This document shows, in pieces, positions 45,260 through 54,139 of a stretch of DNA of 64,000 nucleotides. The stretch's first letter is position 1, and each line of letters begins with the position of its first letter. The stretch is from Betaproteobacteria bacterium (GTDB taxonomy: Bacteria > Pseudomonadota > Gammaproteobacteria > Burkholderiales > SG8-41). The stretch spans positions 1 through 64,000 of the forward strand of contig OMIN01000124.1 in assembly GCA_900299145.1 (NCBI GenBank). The letters run 5' to 3'. The position numbers and the translations under genes are program-made. Below the pieces are notes generated by a model. The model did no database searches. It saw nothing but the letters and a program-made list of their open reading frames with translations, and was not told the origin of the DNA.

Positions 45260-45383
45260 GGTTTTCCTCGTAAGTATTATTAAGCGAGTCGATGCCTTGG
45301 CCCGGAACCGTTAACGCGTTCGATGCGTTAGATGGGGACGCGGCGCTGGAGTTCAATAGTCGCCGCATTCGCATCATCAATCA

Positions 45384-45411
45384 TAAGCATTTGTTTTTAT
45401 TGATTTTTTTA
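45384..45411 (+). repeat. dispersed AT-rich repeat, copy 13
   Basis: The plus strand reads TAAGCATTTGTTTTTATTGA followed by a run of T. Its right end (TTA at 45409-45411) is the reverse complement of the stop codon of the neighbouring minus-strand hydrolase gene. Confidence 0.88.
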
Positions 45412-46266
45412 TTTGTGTTTGCCAGCGAACTCCAGCAGAGCGGCCAGCACATTCGCGCCGTTCTGGTGCGGTGGCAGGACATTCCAGAATTCCGCGTTGG
45501 GCATCAGCTCCTTCATCGCCCACGCTGATGAGGTGGAATGCGAGGCATCCGCGCCCGGCAATATCAGCGACGGCGTCTTGATATTCAGCAACTGCTCGCC
45601 CGTTGCACCCGAGGGCATGGTATCGCCATACAGCGCATCGCGGCTTTGCTCGCAGATGGCAATGTACTTTGCCACGTCGTGCTTTACGTATTCGGCGCGG
45701 AACGCGGCATCGTTGGCGTTTTGCGACGCCCACGGACCAGCCTCCGGATCGAGCCAGAAATTCTTGCCGCTACCATCACGTTCCGCACGCTCTGCTGCGG
45801 CAGCCAAGCCGTTCGCGCGCACGAATTCAATGTGACGGTTGTAAAAACTGCGCCCCTTCTGCATCCACAAATAGCCGCCCACCGGCCAGTGCAGCAGCAA
45901 CCCCGTGCAACGTGCCGGATTCAAAACCGCCATCGCCGCCGCCACCGACACCCCCATACAGCCGCCGACGATCCACGCCTGTTTTACGTTCAGGTGGTCG
46001 AGTATGGCAAAGCCCTGCCGTGCAAAAATCTCCCAAGTCAGCTTTTCCACACGGCCACCGGATTCGCCCGCCTCGCGCCGGTCATAGGCTACGCAGGTAA
46101 AGGATTTCGACAACGTATTGATGGCATCCATTTCCTTCCACACACCGCCGCGCGTCCAGCTGCCGATGGTGGAGTTGAACCCGCCAGGCGCAAGCATCAG
46201 CAAGTGCGGACCACTGCCCTGCACGTGATAATTGACCTTGAGTCCGTCGATGGTGGCAAATGGCAT
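45409..46266 (-). CDS. alpha/beta hydrolase with Cys at the nucleophile position
   Basis: This 285-residue alpha/beta hydrolase has its nucleophile elbow at residues 101-105 reading GGCMG, so Cys103 replaces the usual serine, as in dienelactone hydrolases. The rest fits: HLLMLAPGGF for the oxyanion loop, GADASHS around the acid, and PPHQNGANV with the probable catalytic histidine. No signal peptide is present. The substrate is unknown. The change could mean a thiol hydrolase or an enzyme with altered activity. Confidence 0.85.
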   Translation of the reverse strand: MPFATIDGLKVNYHVQGSGPHLLMLAPGGFNSTIGSWTRGGVWKEMDAINTLSKSFTCVAYDRREAGESGGRVEKLTWEIFARQGFAILDHLNVKQAWIVGGCMGVSVAAAMAVLNPARCTGLLLHWPVGGYLWMQKGRSFYNRHIEFVRANGLAAAAERAERDGSGKNFWLDPEAGPWASQNANDAAFRAEYVKHDVAKYIAICEQSRDALYGDTMPSGATGEQLLNIKTPSLILPGADASHSTSSAWAMKELMPNAEFWNVLPPHQNGANVLAALLEFAGKHK

Positions 46267-46394
46267 GCTGGATCTCCCTGTGCTTTTTGATGGATGAGGA
46301 TCATTTTACCGTAGCCGGGACGGTGGCACGGTAAACGCAGAATGGCAAAAGCACCATTGCCGATAGGGGATTAGTATTCACTATCTCCAGCTGT

Positions 46395-47819
46395 TCACGC
46401 CGCCAACGCATCCACCAACGGTGCAATGGCATTGGCGTAGTATTCGAGCAGCGGACGTTGCGCCGATACCGCAAAGTACAAACCCTCGCGTTCGGACACC
46501 ATGTGCCGCAACGTGAGCATGCGTAACCCAACGCCAATGGCGTAATCGAGATCGCTGCGGGGCACGTAGACTTTCGCACCCGCGGCCTCCAGCCGGCGCG
46601 CGAGGGCATAAGCGTTGGTTTTCAACTCAATCTCGGCAAAGCCGGTGTCCGGTGCGGCACGCACGAAAAGGGTGGCCACCAGCGACACCGGCAGCACCGG
46701 TATCACGTCACGGATCGCATCCATCAGCACGCCGCCCACCGCCGTCACCGCGCGGTGGCGGGCGGCTTCATCCATGCTGCGAAAATCAATGCCATGGCGC
46801 GTGACATACTCACGTATCGAAATCGGCTTGCCGAAATTCACGCAGGCGTAACCGTAGCGGTACCACGCGCCGCGCAACATCAGCCATACGTTGTGCAGGA
46901 AAAACGACACCACGGTAGCGGTAGCGCCGAAAAATCCGCGCCGGGGCAAAGTGGTATCCAGTTTGCGCAACAGCGTGCGGTCTTCCAGCACGCGGTCGTA
47001 GTTGATACCCACGGGAATGAAAATCAGGTCCCGGCCGGAATCCGAATTGAACGATTTCAGCATGTAATCGAGCAAACCAAGTTTGGGGGCACGTAATTTG
47101 CCGTCCGCCGACAAGCCGCCCTCGGGATACACCGCCTGCGGCACGCCGCCCTCGGTGGCCATTTGCACGTAACGCTGCAGCACCACGCGGTACAGCGGAT
47201 CGCCCGAATTGCGCCGCACGAAATACGCCCCCAGTGAACGAATCAGGCTTTGCAGCGGCCAGATGCGCGCCCATTCGCCCACCGCGTACGACAACGCGGT
47301 GTGCTCCGCGGCGAGAAACGCCACCAGCAGATAATCCATGTTGCTGCGGTGATTCATCACAAACACCACCGACGAGCGTGGCGGAATCGCCAGCAGCGCC
47401 TCGCCATCGGTGTACCCCAGCCGCACGCGATACAACCAGCGCGCATAGTACTTCGCGATGCGGTAACCCCAGCGAAAATACGCGTAGGCATTGAATGACG
47501 GCACAATCTCCCGAGCGTAGGCATCCACGCGCGCCATCACCACGCTGCGCGGCACGTGCTGTTCCTCGCAATAGCGTGCCACCGCCGCCTGCACTTTTTC
47601 ATCGTGAAACAGTCGGTCGATCAGCACCTGGCGGCGCGTGAGCTTGAATTCTGGAATCTCGATATTGAATCGCGCGTTGACCTCGTCGATCACGCGATTC
47701 ATTTTGCGCCGGAAATACCAGCGCACGCCTGGCAGCAGAAAAAATTGCACCACGGCCGCAGCCGAAAGCACAACCAGCACCACCACTAACCACAACGGCA
47801 AATAGATGCTCGTGCCCAT
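46395..47819 (-). CDS. PlsB-like glycerol-3-phosphate/lysophospholipid acyltransferase
   Basis: This 474-residue membrane-associated acyltransferase has an N-terminal helix (residues 5-27). The acyltransferase motif I reads NHRSNMD (H-X4-D) near residue 158. Motif III-like YPEGGLSADGKLRAPKLGLL corresponds to the glycerol-3-phosphate-binding FVEGG region of PlsB. It is shorter than PlsB (about 800 residues) and lacks the N-terminal extension. It probably transfers acyl chains to a glycerophosphate acceptor. The neighbours give no pathway. Confidence 0.82.
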   Translation of the reverse strand: MGTSIYLPLWLVVVLVVLSAAAVVQFFLLPGVRWYFRRKMNRVIDEVNARFNIEIPEFKLTRRQVLIDRLFHDEKVQAAVARYCEEQHVPRSVVMARVDAYAREIVPSFNAYAYFRWGYRIAKYYARWLYRVRLGYTDGEALLAIPPRSSVVFVMNHRSNMDYLLVAFLAAEHTALSYAVGEWARIWPLQSLIRSLGAYFVRRNSGDPLYRVVLQRYVQMATEGGVPQAVYPEGGLSADGKLRAPKLGLLDYMLKSFNSDSGRDLIFIPVGINYDRVLEDRTLLRKLDTTLPRRGFFGATATVVSFFLHNVWLMLRGAWYRYGYACVNFGKPISIREYVTRHGIDFRSMDEAARHRAVTAVGGVLMDAIRDVIPVLPVSLVATLFVRAAPDTGFAEIELKTNAYALARRLEAAGAKVYVPRSDLDYAIGVGLRMLTLRHMVSEREGLYFAVSAQRPLLEYYANAIAPLVDALAA

Positions 47820-48119
47820 GCAGGTCTCCTCGGCCTAATAGTACGCCGCCAATTGATGGACTATCAGGCAGCGAATCGCGCTTCGCAACTCTTTGTATTC
47901 ATTGCATTAATCTCTCGTGCACTTAAATAACACGTGATAGCAGGTCTATTTCGACGATATTTGTTTCACTATCTTGTTACATTGTTGTTGTAATTTTTGG
48001 AAAGAAGCATCGCTAAATACATGATTTTAATAGCAATAATTCAGTCCATTCCCTTACAATAGCTGCATAAGCATAAGAAACCGTTCCAAGCCGCCAGCGC
48101 TACAGGCCTTCGCGTCAGC
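47820..48119. other. AT-rich divergent intergenic region
   Basis: This 300-base gap separates the acyltransferase (leftward) from the diguanylate cyclase (rightward). From about 47930 to 48050 it is much richer in A and T than the flanks. Both promoters should lie here. I see no gene, no hairpin terminator and no clear copy of the dispersed repeat. Confidence 0.55.
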
Positions 48120-49193
48120 ATGAGCAGCAATTTCATTTTTGATCCCCACCTTTCGGACGAGGAGCTGAAAGGATTTTCGCGCACCATCGCCGAGATCGAA
48201 TGGCTGCTGCTGATACTTGTGCTGCTGTATCAGCTCGTGTTGTCGCCAGATCAATTTGCATCGACCGCTCTGTCGATGGCCATGTTTTTTTACGCGGCAT
48301 TTGTGCTGTTGTTTCGGTACGTCAATTTTTACCGCCGCGAAGCCTACTGGAAGCTCGCCGTCGAGACCAGCATGATGATTGTTTTCATCACTTGGGTACT
48401 GATGTACACCGGCCGGCTTTCAAGCCCGCTGCAAAATCTTTACCTGCTGGTTGTCATCACCAGTTCGCTCACGCTGGGACGCCTATCCACCGTGGCCGCG
48501 ATGGCGATCATCGCACTATGCTATCTGTGGCTTGGCTACCCGGTGCGGCATGAGTCGTCATTCCAGTCTTTCGGCGCTGATTTCATGGCGCGCTTTGCGC
48601 CACTGGTAATGGTCGCCTATGTCACCACCATGCTCACCCGCGACACGCGCGTCGCCATGCGGGAGGTCAAGGCGCTGTCCGAAACTGACGACCTCACCGG
48701 AATCATGAACCGCCGCGCTTTCACTGCCATGAGTACGCACACGCTAAACCTGTCGCACCGCTATGGCCGCAATTTCAGCATCGTCATCATGGATTCGGAT
48801 AGCCTGAAACAGGTCAACGACGCTCACGGCCACGAAGCCGGCGACGCGCTGCTCAAATCAATGGTGGAACACGCGCAACTGGAGTTGCGCAAGGCGGATC
48901 TCATCGCGCGCTATGGCGGCGACGAGTTCGTCATCCTGCTGCCGGACACCAACCTCGATGGCGCCACCCTGACCGCTGAGCGCATCCGCGCAAGGATAGC
49001 GGCATCACCCCTGATCGCGCATGGCAAGCAGATTCCCATCACCGCGAGCATGGGCGTTGCGTCCTATCCGGTTCACGGCATCAGCTACGAACAATTGTTT
49101 GAAGCGGCCGACGCCGCGCTCTACCTCAGCAAATCGCAGGGCAAGGATCGCGTCACTGTCGCTCAGCCGGCGCCCTCGGCGCGCCCCGCCTGA
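48120..49193 (+). CDS. membrane diguanylate cyclase (GGDEF)
   Basis: This 357-residue protein has about four to five N-terminal transmembrane helices (residues 25-180) and then a GGDEF domain. It begins SETDDLTGIMNRRAF and the active site GGDEF is intact at residues 266-270. An RxxD inhibitory site (RKAD, 257-260) precedes it by five residues, so product inhibition by c-di-GMP is expected. No EAL domain is present. The input is probably a membrane signal. The start ATG lies right at the end of the preceding AT-rich region. Its last 31 bases overlap the convergent DUF3025 gene. Confidence 0.92.
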   Translation: MSSNFIFDPHLSDEELKGFSRTIAEIEWLLLILVLLYQLVLSPDQFASTALSMAMFFYAAFVLLFRYVNFYRREAYWKLAVETSMMIVFITWVLMYTGRLSSPLQNLYLLVVITSSLTLGRLSTVAAMAIIALCYLWLGYPVRHESSFQSFGADFMARFAPLVMVAYVTTMLTRDTRVAMREVKALSETDDLTGIMNRRAFTAMSTHTLNLSHRYGRNFSIVIMDSDSLKQVNDAHGHEAGDALLKSMVEHAQLELRKADLIARYGGDEFVILLPDTNLDGATLTAERIRARIAASPLIAHGKQIPITASMGVASYPVHGISYEQLFEAADAALYLSKSQGKDRVTVAQPAPSARPA

Positions 49194-50068
49194 TTGCCGC
49201 CGGGCTCTGTTGATGGCCCCGGGTGTCGCGTGCGCCCAGCCCGAAAATAATCCACGTTATCGTAAAACGCCGCGTCGCGGTTGGCTTCCCACCAGCCGGG
49301 CACACCCAATACTGGCAGCGGTGACAGATCGCGTGGCTCTACAATCTCGGCGAGGAGCGCCTGGGCCGCCATATCGTAATGGGCGATACCCGGACTGCTG
49401 CCCGAAGCGGCTTTTGTGTTCACATCCATAACGTTGCCGGTCGACAACAAGAGCGCGTGCCCGGTCATGCCGATATACGGTGACAGGGCCTTCTCATATA
49501 ACGCGTGGCCGACGATCAGGCAGCGTGTGGTGGTCTGAAACGTGTTGCGCGCGTCCCGCAGTACCCGCCCCCACGCGAAAGCGCGCAGGCCGTCGAGCAC
49601 CTCGCGGCTGCAACTGAACACCAACACGCCGCTTTCGTCGAACAGTGTCAAGGCATCGCGCCTGCGGTTGCGTGTGGAGGCCAGATTTGAGCGTAGCTCC
49701 CGCGCGTGGCCACGGTTCAGTGCCGACTTGATATGCGGAAAGGTCAGCCACACGACGGCATTAAAAAAGTCGTGCCAGTTGGCTACACGCATGGGCACAA
49801 TGCCTTCATCATGTATGCGCAGTTCGTAGTCCGCGGCCTTGGGTGCGTCTTTCCCGGTGACGTTCACAAATCGCAGGGGCTGCCCGCCGCCTGACACCAC
49901 GCCAAGCTCGAGCGCCAGCTCGTTAAGGCGCTCCGGCGCAGGCCATGTATCGCCCGCCAGCGCGAGCGCCAGCGGACGCAGCGGCTCGAACATCGGCGAG
50001 CGTTCGGCGAAGCGGCTGTCCCAAATGTCGCACATATCCATCAGCCAAGTGTACGCCAGCCGTGCCAT
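49163..50068 (-). CDS. DUF3025 family protein
   Basis: This 301-residue soluble protein matches the DUF3025 family, found in betaproteobacteria and of unknown function. Landmarks are NWHDFFNAVVWLTFPHIKSA, LTLFDESGVLVFSC, and LPVLGVPGWWEANRDAAFYD near the end. The start at 50068 (MARLAYTWLMDMCDIW) is chosen because conservation begins there. The long upstream part of the frame overlaps the divergent oxidoreductase gene. ATGs at 50041 and 50035 are alternatives. It ends in a 31-base convergent overlap with the diguanylate cyclase gene. Confidence 0.82.
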   Translation of the reverse strand: MARLAYTWLMDMCDIWDSRFAERSPMFEPLRPLALALAGDTWPAPERLNELALELGVVSGGGQPLRFVNVTGKDAPKAADYELRIHDEGIVPMRVANWHDFFNAVVWLTFPHIKSALNRGHARELRSNLASTRNRRRDALTLFDESGVLVFSCSREVLDGLRAFAWGRVLRDARNTFQTTTRCLIVGHALYEKALSPYIGMTGHALLLSTGNVMDVNTKAASGSSPGIAHYDMAAQALLAEIVEPRDLSPLPVLGVPGWWEANRDAAFYDNVDYFRAGRTRHPGPSTEPGGNQAGRAEGAG

Positions 50069-50119
50069 GACACGGCATGGCACGGTAAAATCCCTCGCTT
50101 CGCATCGATACAATTCATC

Positions 50120-51220
50120 ATGGAAACTCTGGATTGCGCCGTAATCGGCGCTGGCGTGGTGGGTCTCGCCATAGCGCGCAAGCTTGCCCGCGACGGGCGC
50201 GAAGTCATCATTCTCGAAGCTGAAGATGCCTTCGGCACCCACACCAGTGCGCGCAACTCTGAAGTCATTCACGCTGGCATTTATTACGCTTCCGGTTCGA
50301 TGAAGGCGAAACTGTGCGTGGCGGGCCGCAAAGCGCTTTACCAATATTGCGCAGAACACGACGTCAAACATCAGCGCATCGGCAAGGTGATCGTCGCCTG
50401 CGACGAAAGCGAAGTCACGGGTCTCAAGAAATACAAGGCGCAGGCCGAAGCCAACGGCGTCGACGATTTGCGCATGCTCGACCACGCCGAACTGCATGAA
50501 ATGGAACCCAACGTGCGCTGCGTGGCGGGATTTCTGTCGCCGTCCACCGGCATTATCGACAGCCACGGCCTGATGTTGTCGTACCTGGGCGAAGCCGAGG
50601 ATCGCGGTGCTATGCTCGCGCTATCCAGCCCGGTTTTAGGTGGCAAGGTCGAAAGCGGCGGCATTGTGCTCGAAGTCGGCGGCGCCGAACCGATGACCGT
50701 CAAATGCCGCACAGTCATCATCAGTGCGGGCCTCAACGCGCCAGCGGTTGCGCGCACGATCAACGGCATCCCCGCCGCGACCATTCCACCGACGTTCTAC
50801 GCCATCGGCCACTACTACACGCTCTCCACCAAATCGCCGTTCAACCGGCTGATTTATCCGGTGGCACGCCCCGACTGGCTGGGCGTGCACGTTACCATTG
50901 ATCTGGGGGGGCGGGTGAAATTCGGGCCGGATTTCGAGTGGATCGACCGCGTCGATTATCAATTCGACGAAACACGCGAAGCCTCGTTTTACAAAGCCAT
51001 CCGGCACTACTTCCCCGGCTTGCAGGACGGCACGCTGCAACCCGGCTACACCGGCATCCGCCCGCGCATCACCGGGCCGGGCGAGCCGGTACAGGACTTC
51101 ACTTTCCAAAATCACACGGCGCACGGCGTGCCGGGGCTGGTGGCGCTCTATGGCATTGAATCGCCGGGGCTGACGTCGTCGCTGGCAATCGCCGACCACG
51201 TGGCGTCCTTGCTTGGATAA
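50120..51220 (+). CDS. FAD-dependent oxidoreductase, L-2-hydroxyglutarate oxidase-like
   Basis: This 366-residue flavoprotein of the DAO family has the FAD motif VIGAGVVGLAIAR at residues 8-20. The THTSARNSEVIHAGIYY segment is characteristic of LhgO-type 2-hydroxyacid oxidases, and RPRITGPGEPVQDF and YGIESPGLTSSLAIA mark the end. It would oxidise an L-2-hydroxyacid such as 2-hydroxyglutarate and pass electrons to a quinone. The next gene encodes a D-2-hydroxyacid dehydrogenase 13 bases on, and the pair may be co-transcribed. Exact substrate not proven. Confidence 0.88.
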   Translation: METLDCAVIGAGVVGLAIARKLARDGREVIILEAEDAFGTHTSARNSEVIHAGIYYASGSMKAKLCVAGRKALYQYCAEHDVKHQRIGKVIVACDESEVTGLKKYKAQAEANGVDDLRMLDHAELHEMEPNVRCVAGFLSPSTGIIDSHGLMLSYLGEAEDRGAMLALSSPVLGGKVESGGIVLEVGGAEPMTVKCRTVIISAGLNAPAVARTINGIPAATIPPTFYAIGHYYTLSTKSPFNRLIYPVARPDWLGVHVTIDLGGRVKFGPDFEWIDRVDYQFDETREASFYKAIRHYFPGLQDGTLQPGYTGIRPRITGPGEPVQDFTFQNHTAHGVPGLVALYGIESPGLTSSLAIADHVASLLG

Positions 51221-51230
51221 AACGGGCTAT

Positions 51231-51256
51231 AAAATGTCAATAAAAACAAATACTTA
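51231..51256 (-). repeat. dispersed AT-rich repeat, copy 14
   Basis: The minus strand reads TAAGTATTTGTTTTTATTGA, an exact core. On the plus strand it spans the start codon of the dehydrogenase gene and encodes its first residues, MSIKTNTY. Confidence 0.9.
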
Positions 51257-52247
51257 TAAAGATCTCTTCCATCTGCATCTGGAATCGCACCGCGACCGCC
51301 CGGTGTTATTTCACCTGACCGAAGCGGATTGGGAAGCGGCCCGCAAACGTCACCGCATGCTGGCAAAAAAGCTGCGCGTCACCGTGGGCTCGGACAATCA
51401 GATCATTCACGAAGCGCTGAAAACCGCCGATTTCATGATTACCAATGCGGTGCCGCCGCGCGAGCGGTTTCGCGACATCGCGCCGCGCTTAAAGTGGATA
51501 CAAACCACCGCCGCCGGCATTGATGCACTGATGCCACTCGACTGGTTGCCGAAAGACGTGACGCTAACCAACAATACTGGCGCGCACGGCCCCAAGGCTG
51601 AAGAATCCTGTCTGATGGGTTTGCTGATGCTGCAATCGCGGTTACCAGAAATTCTAAGGAATCAACAAAACCACGTGTGGGACTGTATCTGCACCACGCC
51701 CATCGCCGGCAAAACCGTCGTCGTTGTGGGCTTTGGCGATCTCGGTCAGGGCGCGGGCCGCGCGGCAAAAAAACTCGGCATGCAGGTAATTGCCGTCACG
51801 CGCAGCGGTACGCCGCACCGGCTGGCCGACCGCGTGGTAAAAGCGTCGCGCATCGACGGCGTATTGCCCAAGGCAGACTTCGTGATTGTTACCACGCCAC
51901 TCACTGCCGACACGCGCAATCTGATGAGCCGCAGCCGCATTAACCTGCTAAAAAAAGGCGCGGGGTTCATCAATATCGGCCGCGCACCGATCGTGGATTA
52001 CGATGCGCTGCGTGAAAAGCTCGACAGCGGCCACCTGGGCGGTGCGCTACTGGACGTGTTTTATCGGGAACCGCTACCCAAGGATTCACCGTGGTGGACT
52101 ACGCGAAACACGGTAGTGATGCCGCACATCAGTTGCGACGATCCGCGCTACATCGCGCGGCTACTCGACACCTGGTTCGAGAATTTCGAACGCTTTCTCG
52201 CCGGCAAAAAGCTCAGAAACATCGTTGACCGGCGGCTGGGTTACTGA
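51234..52247 (+). CDS. D-2-hydroxyacid dehydrogenase family protein
   Basis: This 337-residue NAD-dependent D-isomer-specific 2-hydroxyacid dehydrogenase has its nucleotide motif in VVVVGFGDLGQGAG. The catalytic Arg lies in TTPLTADTRNLMSR, the Glu region around VFYREPLPKDSPWW, and the His in VVMPHISCDD. It would reduce 2-oxoacids or oxidise D-2-hydroxyacids. The start at 51234 lies inside a dispersed-repeat copy, so its first eight or nine residues are repeat-derived. Conservation starts after about residue 10. It follows an L-2-hydroxyacid oxidase-like gene. Confidence 0.88.
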   Translation: MSIKTNTYKDLFHLHLESHRDRPVLFHLTEADWEAARKRHRMLAKKLRVTVGSDNQIIHEALKTADFMITNAVPPRERFRDIAPRLKWIQTTAAGIDALMPLDWLPKDVTLTNNTGAHGPKAEESCLMGLLMLQSRLPEILRNQQNHVWDCICTTPIAGKTVVVVGFGDLGQGAGRAAKKLGMQVIAVTRSGTPHRLADRVVKASRIDGVLPKADFVIVTTPLTADTRNLMSRSRINLLKKGAGFINIGRAPIVDYDALREKLDSGHLGGALLDVFYREPLPKDSPWWTTRNTVVMPHISCDDPRYIARLLDTWFENFERFLAGKKLRNIVDRRLGY

Positions 52248-52271
52248 CCCGCCGCCATGCCCCGCATAACC

Positions 52272-53018
52272 TTACGCCGCAAGTGCGGCGGCTTGACGCG
52301 GCGCGAGGTCGACGACGTCGGCGCCGCCCGCCACAGTGCGATCCAGCCGGTAGCCGTGCTGATAGACCGATTGCAGCTTCCAGCCGTTTTCCGGCGTGAG
52401 ACCTAGCATTGCGCGCAAGCGGCTGACATGCGTATCCAAGGTGCGCGTTGCCGCTGCCTGGCCCCGCCCCCACACCTGCTCCAGCAGAAAGCCGCGGGTC
52501 AGCAGTTGGCCCGTGTGGGTCAACAGCAACACTGCCAGATCGTAAGTCTTGGGCGTCAGCGTCAGGCGCTCGCCATCGCGGAAAATCGACCGGTTGCGCG
52601 TGTCGATACGCAGCGCGCCCAGTTCGATCACATCTTCATGGCGGGCTTTACCGTAAATGCTGCGCCGCGTAAGCGCCGCCACCCGCGCCAGCAATTCCAG
52701 TGAGCGGAACGGCTTGGCCAGACAATCGTCCGCACCGGCATCTAGCATCGCGGCAACGTCGGCTTCGACGTCGTCCTTCAGCAGGCAAATCACGGGGATA
52801 TCTGATTTTAGTTGCGTCCGCAACTCGGCTATGCCACGCGGGCTACACGTGTCCGGGCCGGTCGAGCCCGCGATCACCACGTCAAAATCCGTACGCGGCA
52901 GCTCTCGCACCAAGGCGCTGCTGGCGGTAAACACAGTTACCGTATGTCCGGCCGCCGAGAAAGCTCTCTCGAGCCAATGCACTTCACGGGTGTCACAATC
53001 GAGTACTGCAATGTTCAT
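52272..53018 (-). CDS. OmpR-type response regulator lacking the phospho-acceptor aspartate
   Basis: This 248-residue protein has an N-terminal receiver domain (1-118) and a C-terminal winged-helix DNA-binding domain (about 128-230, with LTPKTYDLAVLLLTHTGQLL and TRTLDTHVSRLRAMLG). In the receiver the third strand reads FDVVIAG, so Gly51 sits where the phosphorylated Asp is expected. The acid pocket is DCD instead of DDD. The conserved lysine (Lys102, in AKPF) is kept. It is probably a phosphorylation-independent regulator. No histidine kinase gene is adjacent. Its targets are unknown. Confidence 0.88.
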   Translation of the reverse strand: MNIAVLDCDTREVHWLERAFSAAGHTVTVFTASSALVRELPRTDFDVVIAGSTGPDTCSPRGIAELRTQLKSDIPVICLLKDDVEADVAAMLDAGADDCLAKPFRSLELLARVAALTRRSIYGKARHEDVIELGALRIDTRNRSIFRDGERLTLTPKTYDLAVLLLTHTGQLLTRGFLLEQVWGRGQAAATRTLDTHVSRLRAMLGLTPENGWKLQSVYQHGYRLDRTVAGGADVVDLAPRQAAALAA

Positions 53019-53189
53019 GTTGAAATCCTGTAATCAATGCGGGCGCGAATTTAACGCGGCGCATCTACAGTGAGCAACGGCTGTAACGCCCTTTTTACAA
53101 ATGTTTTACAAGTACGATACCGTCTAGACATATCCTTCTGCTCAGACTGTTCCGCATACCTGAAATACTTACCGAGTTCTTACGCAACA

Positions 53190-54080
53190 ATGTCCGAACC
53201 TACTGCCTCACCGTTATTGACCATAGATCACGTCGCGCATTTTGTGCCGGAACTTGACGCTGCCGCGGCAGCGCTGACAAATATGGGGTTTACGTTGACA
53301 CCGTTTTCCGCTCAGTCGCACCGGCTTCGGGAAGACGGACCGTTACAACCCGCCGGTACCGCCAACCGCTGCGTCATGCTCGAAAGCGGCTATCTGGAAT
53401 TCCTGACCCCAACGCACGACACACCCAACGCGCGCCAACTGCGCGATGCCATTGCGCGGTACACCGGCGTTCATCTGATCGCCTTCGGCACACAAGCGCC
53501 AGCCAACGATTTTGACCGGCTGGTACGGGAGGGCTTTGACCCGTTGCCGCCAGTGGCGTTGCAACGGCAAGTAGGCACAATGGACGGTGAAGCCACGGCC
53601 CGTTTCACCGTGATGCGCGTGCCACCGGACGCCATGGCCGAAGGCCGCATCCAGTACTGCCAGCACCACACCCCTAACGTGGTATGGCAGCCACGCTGGA
53701 TAAGCCACCCCAATCGCGCCGTGGGACTTGCTGGCGTGCTCATTTGCGCGGACGCCCCCGATGAAGCTGCACAACGTTACGCGCGATTCACCGGGCTGCC
53801 AGTCATTGAAAAGGGGCATTTCAGGTACTTGGATACCGCACAGGGATACCTGATATTCGGCAGCCCCACCGACTTTCGAGGATGGCTGGGAATAAACCCG
53901 CCGGCGCTACCGTGGATTGCAGGCTATGTCATTGACACTAGCAATTTTGCCGCCACGCTTGAACACGTGAGCGGCCATACGTTAGACCAACGTCTGTTGG
54001 TGCCATTGCCAGATTCGTTGGGGGGCGTCATGATATTCCAGCCACTGGGAATGACACCACTACAGATTGAAGGAAGCTGA
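53190..54080 (+). CDS. glyoxalase/VOC-superfamily-like protein
   Basis: This 296-residue protein resembles the glyoxalase-like domain family with paired beta-alpha-beta-beta-beta modules. It begins LTIDHVAHFVPELDAAAAAL, a typical module start with a metal-ligand histidine. A later segment reads QYCQHHTPNVVW, and a second module starts near AVGLAGVLICADAPDEAAQ. It may be a lyase, dioxygenase or binding protein, and the substrate is not known. The start at 53190 is chosen because the module begins shortly after. Upstream in-frame codons lie in the divergent promoter region of the response regulator. Confidence 0.75.
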   Translation: MSEPTASPLLTIDHVAHFVPELDAAAAALTNMGFTLTPFSAQSHRLREDGPLQPAGTANRCVMLESGYLEFLTPTHDTPNARQLRDAIARYTGVHLIAFGTQAPANDFDRLVREGFDPLPPVALQRQVGTMDGEATARFTVMRVPPDAMAEGRIQYCQHHTPNVVWQPRWISHPNRAVGLAGVLICADAPDEAAQRYARFTGLPVIEKGHFRYLDTAQGYLIFGSPTDFRGWLGINPPALPWIAGYVIDTSNFAATLEHVSGHTLDQRLLVPLPDSLGGVMIFQPLGMTPLQIEGS

Positions 54081-54139
54081 CACATCGCACAACTCTATAC
54101 TTTGCGTCAGATCCCTACGAATAAGTTTTTCAACCCAAC

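Noticed and set aside
45271-45286. TAAGTATTATTAAG upstream of htpX as another dispersed-repeat copy
   Set aside because: Only the first eight bases match and the TGTTTTTATT block is missing. It was not counted.
53164-53173. GAAATACTTA near the glyoxalase-like gene start as a repeat copy
   Set aside because: Only about ten bases match and no tail is present, which can occur by chance.
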